Shown: positions 53,501 through 62,350 of the stretch, piece by piece
How positions within the stretch are numbered: the first letter of the stretch is position 1
Layout of the letters: each line of letters starts with the position of its first letter
Assembly: GCA_946894095.1 (NCBI GenBank)
Contig: OX335643.1
Span: forward strand, 3,955,036-4,019,035
From: Incurvaria masculella
Lineage: Eukaryota; Arthropoda; Insecta; Lepidoptera; Incurvariidae
Length of the DNA stretch: 64,000 nt
Direction: 5' to 3'
The notes under the pieces: generated by a model
Told to the model about the DNA's origin: nothing
What the model saw: only the letters and a program-made list of their open reading frames with translations
Databases searched by the model: none
Translations under genes and position numbers: made by a program

Positions 53501-56500
53501 TGTGTTGAAATAACATCATGATAGTAGATGAGGTATTATCCATTCATGGCCAGTTCCACAAAATTTTCATTACATGAGATTATCTCGTCTAGCAATATTG
53601 GGAAATGTTACAAATTAGTATCATTAATTTAACCCGTCCCTTTATTCTAAACGATGGTCAGATTTTTATTGATTCGTTTCGTTCCAGACCAACACATATA
53701 ATCCTCCCTTTACCAAACTGCCTCAGTTTTACCGTTAACATCAGCAACCATCAGTGCCTCAATTTCTGGAGTTGCTTTCTTCGTTCCATTCATGCCTTCT
53801 TTCCCTAACTTCTCCACTCCTAGCAGGCTACTGCTGTTACTCGTGCTCATTGATTCTAGTTCTGGCACTTCAAGCAACAGGAGTCTGGAAATGGACTCGC
53901 TAGGAGAGAAGTCGATACTGCTGTCTGGAACCAGCTTGATGGACCATACAGTGGAATTCTGCAACAAGATACATTTACCAAAATATTAGCTTTGAAACAT
54001 TTTTTTAAAAAGACCTTAGAAAGTTTAAATTTGACAGATCTTGGCTTGGAATCCATTGGATTTCTCAAACTTGACTTTGTAATGAAAACAAATATGAAAT
54101 GAAGGCTGTGTTTGAAGGTAAATAATACACAATAGGCATCTTAAAGATGTAAACATTTTTCATTGTGGCTGTGTCGAGAGACCAAAGGTGCGAGGGACCA
54201 AATACGGCAATACTTTTTAAATGGCACCAAAAGTATATTCAATTGAAAAATTCGCTGGCGACAAATTCTGTGCCGATCATATTTCCGATCGTTTCCTGAT
54301 TATTTCAAAGTTAAACTCGAAACAAAGCTTTAGACCATTATTTTGAAGCTAGATGGAGAGTTAGAAATGTCTCACTACACTTTGTGTGAAAATATTTTGG
54401 TCATCAGTTGACTTTGTGGTTTTTTTCCCGTCCATTAGAATATGGTATATACCTCTTTCCAAACATTGCTGTTGTTCGAAATATCACGATGTAACCAGAC
54501 ATCCAGCTGTCTTGAACTGTGGTTCTTTCCTGTTGTCGGCTGAAAGGGCCCCTTCAGCTGCACGAAAACCTTTACTCTGCCTGCAGAGTACGGCAATTCA
54601 CACACTGAAACGAAAATTGCTGATTAGCTCAAGCAAGTGATGTCATGTGTCTTTTGGCCTTCTATTAATTAATTATTTCGAAAAGGTCGTTATTTTTGCT
54701 GCTTTCTTTCTTTCATTTTGTCTCTGCTTCACGGTCGATTCTGCATAGGTATGTCTCACATTCGTTGAAAAAAGCGACGTACTTACTTGCTCAGTATGAA
54801 AAGTATACTTATTTTTTTTTATTCTATATGTTTGTTTTAGGGTGCTTTGGCTTACCATATAAGCCTCATTGCGTCTTATATTAAAGTTTTAAAAAAATAC
54901 ATTCGTATTGCCTACTTGGCTGACTTTTAATATAATTTAGATGCTCCCGATGGGAAATTGAATAATCCTCATAGAGTTATTCTCATGCTCATAGAGTTTC
55001 ACCTGTTAAGAGTGTATAAGGTGAGCTAATTGATTTATTAGGATTTATTCTGAGCAAATTTAAAAAGAACAACTAGAAATTTTTGTTTAAATCAGGCTCT
55101 GAATAGTGTTGTACCATAAGCTTCCAAGGATCTTACGTCGAAAAAAATCTATGAAAACATGCTAAATTTTCGATAGGATTTCTGCAAGCCTTTTAAGTAG
55201 TTCTGCCTTACCTTTGACGCTATCTGTGGAGACGGCTGTATGCATTACCACGTCCTGTCTCTCAGTGTTGAGAAGTAGAGCTACGGTCAGCAGAAGCCAG
55301 CAGGCGACCAGCGCGCATAGCTTCACCACTCGTAACACCGCCTTCACCTGCGAGCAGTATTAATAAAAAGTTATTCTTTTTATTTAATTCTAGCTAGATT
55401 TTCAATCATCTAAGTTTTGGGTTTATTGAAGATGGAATTATTTAAAAAAATATTTTACCAATACAGTAGGCCAATCTGGGAATTTTGAGATCATGAATCA
55501 GTAGTGTTATCAGGAGAGGAATTCACTTTGACATTACTTTGATATTTTGGTAACTGACCGCAGCGCCATACGGAATGAGTGGGACGAAATGAAATATTTC
55601 CACGCTTTTCCGTTAACGAAAAATGACAAGCATTTCCATAGCCGTTCGGTAAAGACACCAGTCGGAATTTTTCTTTAGTTTTAGTTTTATTTTTTTAATT
55701 TTACTTTTAGATGTTAATAAGTATTAAATAAATATCTGTACTTGTGAAAATAAAAATTAACACGTCGGAAGTTATTTACTGATGCATTGAAGATTCAGGA
55801 GTGGGTAGTCCTAAGATATGGCCTCCAGTACTAAAAAATATGAAATAGAATTATTACAGACAGTAATATTCTCTCACCTTTTTTTCGTTGGCGGTTTTTG
55901 GTTGTTCCTTATCATTATTATCTTTTTTGTGCTCCAATAATCTGAAAAAGGTAAATACACACACATTTTTATGAAGTTCTATTATAATCCCTTCTCAAAT
56001 TTAATTTTATTTGAAGTTCGAGCTGAATTCTTAGTTTTAAAGAATCGGTTCGTTGTAAATATAAAGCTGTGATTTTTTTATTTGTGGTTTAATGTTTTAA
56101 TTTTATATTTTATTTAACGGCCATGGACGGAACAGCGACGTCGTAGACTAGTGGCGCGGGGACTTGCCTAGCATACCAGACGTCTGGGTTCAAATCCTCG
56201 CCCCGTTCGCGCACAACATTCTTTCTTTTTCTCATTCCGACGAAATGCGTCACGAATGCTGCTCCATGGTTCGGCATCCATGTAAAACTGTATGTCCCCT
56301 TCCTTTACTAGGTTTAGGCCCGCTCGGCTTGAATTGCATTAAATGAAAAGATGGTCGATGCGGCAATGTAGCCGTGCTACTAAAAGGAAGGTCCTGGCAT
56401 AGCACCAAATTCCTTCGGGAATGTGGTGTATTGGGCTAATATCATGACGGTAGTTGTTTGGTATTAACCATCCATGTCAGCTTGCATAAAAAAACTCATT

Positions 56501-59500
56501 CGTTACGAGTTAGTGGAAAACGTCCCACTGTAAAGTATACAGTAGTTGTACCACTGTAGTTGGTTTGCGGATTCAGGACCCGCAACATTGCATGTCCTGT
56601 GACGTTCTTACGTGTTCTTACGTGTCTGTAGAACTCGAGAACTCAGTAGTAAGCGAAATCACTCGCCGGCGCTGCCGCCATTGTTTATAAAAGTGGCTAC
56701 GCCCCGAGTTCAGACGAGTTCGTGTGCTAATTCCGTACTTCCATAAATCATTCAATGGCACTGACCCCGTGTTGGTCCCGTGCGAGGCAGGACTGGCTTC
56801 TCCGATAGGAGTGAGTATGGAGTCTCGCTTGTTGAAAATCGTGCGATCTCCGTCGACGGATGGCGTCGATTCACCCGTCGTCGGTGTCTCCAAGCGACCT
56901 GCGCATACGACAGGAATCTTTCTCAAAAACGAGAAGGTTTACAATTCGTCTGTATGTTTTTTTATGTTTGTTACCTCAGAACTTTCGCCTTGGTGTACCT
57001 ATTTTTTTTATATTTTTTTTTTTATTTGAAAGCTGGTGCTTCCCGTGTGTTCCCATTTTAATTTGGTTTAGTTCTGACAATGATATCAATGAGAAAATCA
57101 TATAATTCTTAAATTTGTATTAAGCATGTGCGCGCCAAATGGACGAATAACTCAACATAACCGAAGTAATTATTAGTATTATCTTTGATATAACGCTGTC
57201 GATGATTCTTTTTTTTAATGGAAAGGACGTATACAAATTAGTTATTGTACTTCACCTCACTTCACTAAAAATAAACAAATAAAAAAATTACCTATAAAAA
57301 TAAACGACTTCAAAGAAAAAGCACTAAAAAGTTAAAAAATATTGCCATATTTGTAGTTCCAATTATAGTTATTTTTTGAGTCGGTGTCAAATAGAAATAT
57401 CTTTTTTAATTTTTATTGCTTTTTCTTTGAAGTCGTTTTTTTATTTTCATCAATTACCTCTCCATCCAAGATAGGTGGAGATATGTCAGGTAGGAAGTCC
57501 TAAGAATTTGTTACTTACATCCATAATAAAAGACAAAATGTTAGGTTGTTCGCATGTAGGTAACCACACAGGTAACAGATATACATAACGTAGAGACCTG
57601 TTGGACTAAACACCTTTGTCACAGCAATAAAGACATTCAAGACTGGAGAACACAAGGAAATAATCAATTAGCGTTGAATGGATGTAAACTGTAGACCGCG
57701 CGAGCACGTAAGCAGCGGACAGGAAACTGGATACAGACCGGCATTGGTTAACTAGATACATGTTAACGATCTTCGTATATGCGATGACTGGATCTGTGTG
57801 ATTTTACCTCTATAACAGCAAGGAAACCAAAGCAACTTTGAAAAACTCATTTTGGGGCTTTTTTATATGATGAAAAGTTTGCCCGAGCGCTCCAGGCTGA
57901 CAGGTCGAAAAATACAACATTTGAGTACGCAGCGATGGTCTGCAGGACGCTGCTTCCTAAGCAAGAGTGAAAGTTAGTGGTAGAGAGGTCAATCCTTCCT
58001 GGTTACCATGGTGCTATCTCCGTTAGACACAGAGGTTCGTCTCACTCACCGTGGTGCCGCTCGTAGAGTTGCTTGAAGGGCGCCAGCAGCGGGTCGAACT
58101 TGATCTCGTCGGGCAGGTCGAGCCACACCTCCAGGCTGCCCGGCGTCAAGTCGCTACAAGACACCAAAGAGTACACGCTGCTTCTATCTGCGAGACGCTG
58201 CTCCCTTCGCTAGATACAGAGGTTCGTCTCACTCACCGTGGTGCCGCTCGTAGAGTTGCTTGAAGGGCGCCAGCAACGGGTCGAACTTGATCTCGTCGGG
58301 CAGGTCGAGCCACACCTCCAGGCTGCCCGGCGTCAGGTCGCTACAAGGCACCATCGAGTACACGCTGCTTCGATCTGCGAGACGCTGCTCCCTTCGCTAG
58401 AGACAGAGGTTTGTCTTTCTCACCGTGGTGCCGCTTGTAGAGTTGCTTGAAGGGCGCCAGCAGCGGGTCGAACTTGATCTCGTCGGGCAGGTCGAGCCAC
58501 ACCTCCAGGCTGCCCGGCGTCAGGTCGCTACAAGGCACCATCGAGTACACGCTGCTTCGATCTGCGAGACGCTGCTCCCTTCGCTAGAGACAGAGGTTTG
58601 TCTTTCTCACCGTGGTGCCGCTTGTAGAGTTGCTTGAAGGGCGCCAGCAGCGGGTCGAACTTGATCTCGTCGGGCAGGTCGAGCCACACCTCCAGGCTGC
58701 CCGGCGCCAGGTCGCTACAAGGCACCATCGAGTACACGCTGCTTCGATCTGCGAGACGCTGCTCCCTTCGCTAGAGACAGAGGTTTGTCTTTCTCACCGT
58801 GGTGCCGCTTGTAGAGTTGCTTGAAGGGCGCCAGCAGCGGGTCGAACTTGATCTCGTCGGGCAGGTCGAGCCACACCTCCAGGCTGCCCGGCGCCAGGTC
58901 GCTACAAGGCACCATCGAGTACACGCTGCTTCGATCTGCGAGACGCTGCTCCCTTCGCTAGAGACAGAGGTTTGTCTTTCTCACCGTGGTGCCGCTTGTA
59001 GAGTTGCTTGAAGGGCGCCAGCAGCGGGTCGAACTTGATCTCGTCGGGCAGGTCGAGCCACATCTCCAGACTGCCCGGCGTCAGGTCGCTACAAGGCACC
59101 ATCGAGTACACGCTGCTTCGATCTGCGAGATGCTGCTCCCTTCGCTAGAGACAGAGGTTTGTCTTTCTCACCGTGGTGCCGTTTGTAGAGTTGCTTGAAG
59201 GGCGCCAGCAGCGGGTCGAACATGATCTCGTCGGGCAGGTCGAGCCACACCTCCAGGCTGCCCGGCGTCAGGTCGCTACAAGGCACCATCGAGTACAAGC
59301 TGCTTCGATCTGCGAGACGCTGCTCCCTTCGCTAGATACAGAGGTTCGTCTCACTCACCGTGGTGCCGCTCGTAGAGTTGCTTGAAGGGCGCCAGCAACG
59401 GGTCGAACTTGATCTCGTCGGGCAGGTCGTGCCACACCTCCAGGCTGCCCGGAGTCAGGTCGCTACAAGGCACCATCGAGTACACGCTGCTTCTATCTGC

Positions 59501-62350
59501 GAGACGCTGCTCCCTTCGCTAGATAAAGAGGTTCGTCTCACTCACCGTGGTGCCGCTCGTAGAGTTGCTTGAAGGGCGCCAGCAACGGGTCGAACTTGAT
59601 CTCGTCGGGCAGGTCGAGCCACACCTCCAGGCTGCCCGGCGTCAGGTCGCTACAAGGCACCATCGAGTACACGCTGCTTCGATCTGCGAGACGCTGCTCC
59701 CTTCGCTAGAGACAGAGGTTTGTCTTTCTCACCGTGGTGCCGCTTGTAGAGTTGCTTGAAGGGCGCCAGCAGCGGGTCGAACTTGATCTCGTCGGGCAGG
59801 TCGAGCCACATCTCCAGACTGCCCGGCGTCAGGTCGCTACAAGGCACCATCGAGTACACGCTGCTTCGATCTGCGAGATGCTGCTCCCTTCGCTAGAGAC
59901 AGAGGTTTGTCTTTCTCACCGTGGTGCCGTTTGTAAAGTTGCTTGAAGGGCGCCAGCAGCGGGTCGAACATGATCTCGTCGGGCAGGTCGAGCCACACCT
60001 CCAGGCTGCCCGGCGTCAGGTCGCTACAAGGCACCATCGAGTACACGCTGCTTCGATCTGCGAGACGCTGCTCCCATCGCTAGAGACAGAGGTTTGTCTT
60101 TCTTACCGTGGTGCCGCTCGTAAAGTTGCTTGAAGGGCGCCAGCAGCGGGTCGAACTTGATCTCGTCGGGCAGGTCGAGCCACACCTCCAGGCTGCCCGG
60201 CGTCAAGTCGCTACAAGGCACCATCGAGTACACGCTGCTTCGATCTGCGAGACGCTGCTCCCTTCGCTAGAGACAGAGGTTTGTCTTTCTCACCGTGGTG
60301 CCGCTTGTAGAGTTGCTTGAAGGGCGCCAGCAGCGGGTCGAACTTGATCTCGTCGGGCAGGTCGAGCCACACCTCCAGGCTGCCCGGCGCCAGGTCGCTA
60401 CAAGGCACCATCGAGTACACGCTGCTTCGATCCGCGAGACGCTGCTCCCTTCGCTAGAGACAGAGGTTTGTCTTTCTCACCGTGGTGCCGCTTGTAGAGT
60501 TGCTTGAAGGGCGCCAGCAGCGGGTCGAACTTGATCTCGTCGGGCAGGTCGAGCCACATCTCCAGACTGCCCGGCGTCAGGTCGCTACAAGGCACCATCG
60601 AGTACACGCTGCTTCGATCTGCGAGACGCTGCTCCCATCGCTAGAGACAGAGGTTTGTCTTTCTCACCGTGGTGCCGCTCGTAAAGTTGCTTGAAGGGCG
60701 CCAGCAGCGGGTCGAACTTGATCTCGTCGGGCAGGTCGAGCCACACCTCCAGGCTGCCCGGCGTCAAGTCGCTACAAGGCACCATCGAGTACACGCTGCT
60801 TCGATCTGCGAGACGCTGCTCCCTTCGCTAGAGACAGAGGTTTGTCTTTCTCACCGTGGTGCCGCTCGTAAAGTTGCTTGAAGGGCGCCAGCAGCGGGTC
60901 GAACTTGATCTCGTCGGGCAGGTCGAGCCACACCTCCAGGCTGCCCGGCGTCAGGTCGCTACAAGGCTCCATCGAGTACACGCTGCTTCGATCTGCGAGA
61001 CGCTGCTCCCTTCGCTAGATACAGAGGTTCGTCTCACTCACCGTGGTGCCGCTCGTAGAGTTGCTTGAAGGGCGCCAGCAGCGGGTCGAACTTGATCTCG
61101 TCGGGCAGGTCGAGCCACACCTCCAGGCTGCCCGGCGTCAAGTCGCTACAAGGCACCATCGAGTACACGCTGCTTCGATCTGCGAGACGCTGCTCCCTTC
61201 GCTAGAGACAGAGGTTTGTCTTTCTCACCGTGGTGCCGCTCGTAAAGTTGCTTGAAGGGCGCCAGCAGCGGGTCGAACTTGATCTCGTCGGGCAGGTCGA
61301 GCCACACCTCCAGGCTGCCCGGCGTCAGGTCGCTACAAGGCACCATCGAGTACACGCTGCTTCGATCTGCGAGACGCTGCTCCCTTCGCTAGATACAGAG
61401 GTTCGTCTCACTCACCGTGGTGCCGCTCGTAGAGTTGCTTGAAGGGCGCCAGCAGCGGGTCGAACTTGATCTCGTCGGGCAGGTCGAGCCACACCTCCAG
61501 GCTGCCCGGCGTCAAGTCGCTACAAGGCACCATCGAGTACACGCTGCTTCGATCTGCGAGACGCTGCTCCCTTCGCTAGAGACAGAGGTTTGTCTTTCTC
61601 ACCGTGGTGCCGCTCGTAAAGTTGCTTGAAGGGCGCCAGCAGCGGGTCGAACTTGATCTCGTCGGGCAGGTCGAGCCACACCTCCAGGCTGCCCGGCGTC
61701 AGGTCGCTACAAGGCACCATCGAGTACACGCTGCTTCGATCTGCGAGACGCTGCTCCCTTCGCTAGAGACAGAGGTTCGTCTCACTCACCGTGGTGCCGC
61801 TCGTAGAGTTGCTTGAAGGGCGCCAGCAGCGGGTCGAACTTGATCTCGTCGGGCAGGTCGAGCCACACCTCCAGGCTGCCCGGCGTCAGGTCGCTACAAG
61901 GCACCATCGAGTACACGCTGCTTCGATCTGCGAGACGCTGCTCCCTTCGCTAGATACAGAGGTTCGTCTCACTCACCGTGGTGCCGCTCGTAGAGTTGCT
62001 TGAAGGGCGCCAGCAGCGGGTCGAACTTGATCTCGTCGGGCAGGTCGAGCCACACCTCCAGGCTGCCCGGCGTCAGGTCGCTACAAGGCACCATCGAGTA
62101 CACGCTGCTTCGATCTGCGAGACGCTGCTCCCTTCGCTAGATACAGAGGTTCGTCTCACTCACCGTGGTGCCGCTCGTAGAGTTGCTTGAAGGGCGCCAG
62201 CAGCGGGTCGAACTTGATCTCGTCGGGCAGGTCGAGCCACACCTCCAGGCTGCCCGGCGTCAGGTCGCTACAAGACACCAAAGAGTACACGCTGCGTTGA
62301 TCTGCTGAACGCGGGTCTTTTCGAAAAAGGGCCCTCATTGCTGGCAGCAT
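44399..62350 (-). CDS. P protein (OCA2/hoepel-like) transporter gene 2, complete, 18 exons
   Basis: A multi-pass transporter of the ArsB/NhaD superfamily; homologues set ion balance in pigment granules. Exons in order: 62350-62164, 56898-56739, 55941-55878, 55347-55212, 54604-54453, 53958-53733, 53296-53148, 52427-52224, 51582-51467, 50954-50816, 50547-50412, 49201-49104, 48660-48559, 47723-47630, 47176-47034, 46155-46045, 45397-45250, 44577-44399. All phases fit; 2544 nt gives 847 residues, close to the ~840 of animal P proteins. The ATG has AAAA before it. Exon 3 encodes a charged segment, exon 4 the first membrane helix, exons 5-6 a lumenal N-glycosylation-rich loop (NHSS, NSTV, NSSS), and exons 7-11 and 14-18 the paired transport cores ([27 protein letters not shown]). 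Exon 1 is tandemly amplified (58050-62164). How that array is spliced is unknown. Confidence 0.93.
45060..45235 (-). pseudogene. decayed duplicate(s) of P-like gene 2 exon 17
   Basis: 45131-45215 repeats exon 17 coding sequence ('gagcgaggccggcggggt', 'tgcccagcgccgt') with a frame-breaking 'ataggt' insertion and point changes, including a donor-like 'gtaac'. A fainter third copy ('agccgtcgtcacgtggat') is at 45065-45105. They lie downstream of the exon 17 donor, inside intron 17. Confidence 0.85.
45250..45397 (-). CDS. P-like gene 2, exon 17
   Basis: Encodes [18 protein letters not shown] through [10 protein letters not shown]; donor gtaacg, phase 1 end; 148 nt as in gene 1. Confidence 0.95.
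46045..46155 (-). CDS. P-like gene 2, exon 16
   Basis: 37 codons, [20 protein letters not shown] through AILLILW; acceptor tttcag, donor gtaaga. Confidence 0.95.
46226..46332. mobile_element. small palindromic MITE (family with 8436-8545)
   Basis: 'agactaactttaatac', 'ttgtatggttagtccgg' and 'taatccgcgtactaaat' are shared with the copy in gene 1's intron. Confidence 0.55.
46526..47006. mobile_element. TTAA MITE family C, copy 2
   Basis: TTAA at 46526 and 47003; ends 'gggccctggtactagcc' and 'ggccagtcctagcgcc'. 481 bp, inverted relative to 13954-14426. Its right end is only 27 bp from the donor of exon 15. Confidence 0.88.
47034..47176 (-). CDS. P-like gene 2, exon 15
   Basis: Encodes [20 protein letters not shown] and [18 protein letters not shown]; acceptor tttag, donor gtaact. 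Confidence 0.95.
47195..47385 (+). repeat. LINE (RTE-like) 3' fragment
   Basis: Plus strand reads [18 protein letters not shown], the [11 protein letters not shown] ending of RTE-clade polyproteins, then a 'gactgactgactga' tail. Confidence 0.6.
47630..47723 (-). CDS. P-like gene 2, exon 14
   Basis: Encodes [20 protein letters not shown] through FFLHAIPVL; acceptor ctgcag, donor gtaagt. Confidence 0.94.
47875..48415 (-). repeat. Jockey/R1-type LINE C-terminal fragment, frameshifted
   Basis: Minus strand gives [20 protein letters not shown] and [11 protein letters not shown], then after a frameshift [19 protein letters not shown] and [11 protein letters not shown]. This is the usual end of a Jockey-like reverse-transcriptase polyprotein. 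Confidence 0.8.
48559..48660 (-). CDS. P-like gene 2, exon 13
   Basis: 34 codons, [20 protein letters not shown] through HMKQK; acceptor gagcag, donor gtattg. Gene 1 has this fused to the previous exon. Confidence 0.88.
49104..49201 (-). CDS. P-like gene 2, exon 12
   Basis: Encodes [20 protein letters not shown] and [12 protein letters not shown]; acceptor tgctcag, donor gttcgt. Confidence 0.9.
49366..49916. mobile_element. TTAA MITE family A, copy 3
   Basis: Same body as 31841-32390 from 'catcccgctcatctcccc' to 'gccgggttggatcacct'. Terminal TTAA sequences are mutated or lost, so this is an older copy. Confidence 0.85.
50412..50547 (-). CDS. P-like gene 2, exon 11
   Basis: Encodes [20 protein letters not shown] and [17 protein letters not shown]; acceptor ttccag, donor gtaatt. 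Confidence 0.93.
50816..50954 (-). CDS. P-like gene 2, exon 10
   Basis: Encodes [18 protein letters not shown] and [19 protein letters not shown]; the GDPPN loop is a transporter-core signature. Confidence 0.96.
51467..51582 (-). CDS. P-like gene 2, exon 9
   Basis: Encodes [20 protein letters not shown] and [23 protein letters not shown] is a core signature. Donor gtgaga, phase 2. Confidence 0.95.
52224..52427 (-). CDS. P-like gene 2, exon 8
   Basis: 68 codons phase 0: [39 protein letters not shown], then a hydrophobic segment ending [10 protein letters not shown]; acceptor cttccag, donor gtgggt. Confidence 0.95.
52826..52890 (+). repeat. LINE 3' tail fragment
   Basis: 'aatgcctccggcattaagtt' and 'ttttgagtgcaataaact' match 10195-10275. 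Confidence 0.5.
53148..53296 (-). CDS. P-like gene 2, exon 7
   Basis: Encodes [19 protein letters not shown] and [18 protein letters not shown], a lumenal strand followed by a membrane helix; acceptor gtttcag, donor gtatgt. Confidence 0.93.
53335..53565 (+). repeat. degenerate SINE with 5S-like head
   Basis: 'cgaggttaagcaacatcaac', 'tctgggatggtaactg' and 'gtgtggttgggattgcac' parallel the 5S-like head of 9431-9560; the body follows ('gccgtgctataagga', 'gattctggtttggtat'). Confidence 0.65.
53733..53958 (-). CDS. P-like gene 2, exon 6
   Basis: Encodes [20 protein letters not shown] and [17 protein letters not shown], then a polar loop; 226 nt, phase 1 end. Lumenal loop with several N-x-S/T sites. 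Confidence 0.88.
54453..54604 (-). CDS. P-like gene 2, exon 5
   Basis: Encodes [20 protein letters not shown] and [20 protein letters not shown]; acceptor gtttcag, donor gtatat. Equivalent to the lumenal loop of P proteins. Confidence 0.88.
55212..55347 (-). CDS. P-like gene 2, exon 4 (first membrane helix)
   Basis: Encodes [20 protein letters not shown] followed by [14 protein letters not shown]; acceptor gctcgcag, donor gtaagg. Confidence 0.92.
55878..55941 (-). CDS. P-like gene 2, exon 3
   Basis: 64-nt exon; [20 protein letters not shown]. Acceptor tttttcag, donor gtgaga. Phase (2 in, 0 out) matches exon 2's weak donor and exon 4. Confidence 0.8.
56119..56494 (+). repeat. SINE with tRNA-like head
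   Basis: The head (56119-56200) has an A box-like 'gtcgtagactagtggcgcg' and a B box 'gggttcaaatcctcgcccc'. The body ('gtatgtccccttcctttact', 'ggtcctggcatagcacca', 'gggctaatatcatgacgg', 'catccatgtcag') is the same as in the 5S-headed copies. Ends in a short A-run. Confidence 0.82.
56739..56898 (-). CDS. P-like gene 2, exon 2
   Basis: Acceptor gtatgcgcag, donor gtacgg (weak). Encodes [19 protein letters not shown] and [15 protein letters not shown]. Soluble N-terminal region, Ser/Thr/Pro-rich. Boundaries are supported mainly by phase (1 in, 2 out) with exons 1 and 3. Confidence 0.72.
57240..57445. repeat. LINE/SINE 3' tail repeat with inverted ends
   Basis: 'acgacttcaaagaaaaagca' and its complement 'tgctttttctttgaagtcgt' face each other; 'ttttgagtcggtgtca' is shared with 25080-25150. 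Confidence 0.6.
57900..58049 (-). other. decayed flank of the exon-1 array (start of true intron 1)
   Basis: On the minus strand the first 26 nt after the last unit (gtgagtgagacgaacctctg...) match the repeated mini-intron, then diverge. Farther in, 'ggaagcagcgtcctgcag' and 'gctgcgtactc' resemble the acceptor side and exon start of a unit, suggesting a broken 24th unit. Confidence 0.6.
58050..62164 (-). repeat. exact 187-bp tandem array of P-like gene 2 exon 1
   Basis: Anchors 'gtggtgccgct' start at 58051, 58238, 58425 and so on to 62165: 23 anchors, every interval exactly 187 bp. Each unit on the minus strand is a 138-nt exon copy (...[20 protein letters not shown]...), donor gtgagt or gtgaga, a 49-nt spacer and acceptor tctcgcag. 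Exon copies start and end in phase 1, so any number could be spliced together without frame loss. No stop codon was seen in the exon copies. Read-through of the spacer shifts frame and stops. The two outermost units (58050-58187 and 62164-62301) share SLVSC where the inner ones have SMVPC or SMEPC. Could be partly an assembly artefact. Confidence 0.96.
62164..62350 (-). CDS. P-like gene 2, exon 1 (initiator exon)
   Basis: ATG at 62350 preceded by AAAA. Encodes [19 protein letters not shown], then [19 protein letters not shown] and the conserved [20 protein letters not shown]. Donor gtgagt after phase-1 G at 62164. It is the parent of the 187-bp units, being the only copy with an ATG and continuous upstream frame. 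Confidence 0.82.

Noticed and set aside
53605..53989. Plus-strand frames opposite P-like exon 6
   Set aside because: Antisense shadows; the minus strand has proper splice junctions and family similarity.
56140..56200. Functional tRNA gene
   Set aside because: A and B boxes are present but continue directly into the SINE body; no mature tRNA fold or terminator seen.
57437..57500. Short exon [14 protein letters not shown] in intron 1 of P-like gene 2
   Set aside because: Borders look plausible, but phase 0/0 is incompatible with exon 1 ending in phase 1, whereas 56739-56898 fits.
58341..61729. Repeated minus-strand 69-codon proteins running through the spacer
   Set aside because: They read through the donor and spacer out of frame and stop in the next unit; splicing explains the conservation better.
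58050..62164. CRISPR array
   Set aside because: The units are nearly identical over their full 187 bp with no variable spacers, in a eukaryotic coding context.
58051..62190. Plus-strand frames of 70 codons repeated every 187 bp ([18 protein letters not shown]...) as a repeat protein family
   Set aside because: They are antisense reading of the P-gene exon copies; the minus strand has the conserved protein, splice sites and phase logic.
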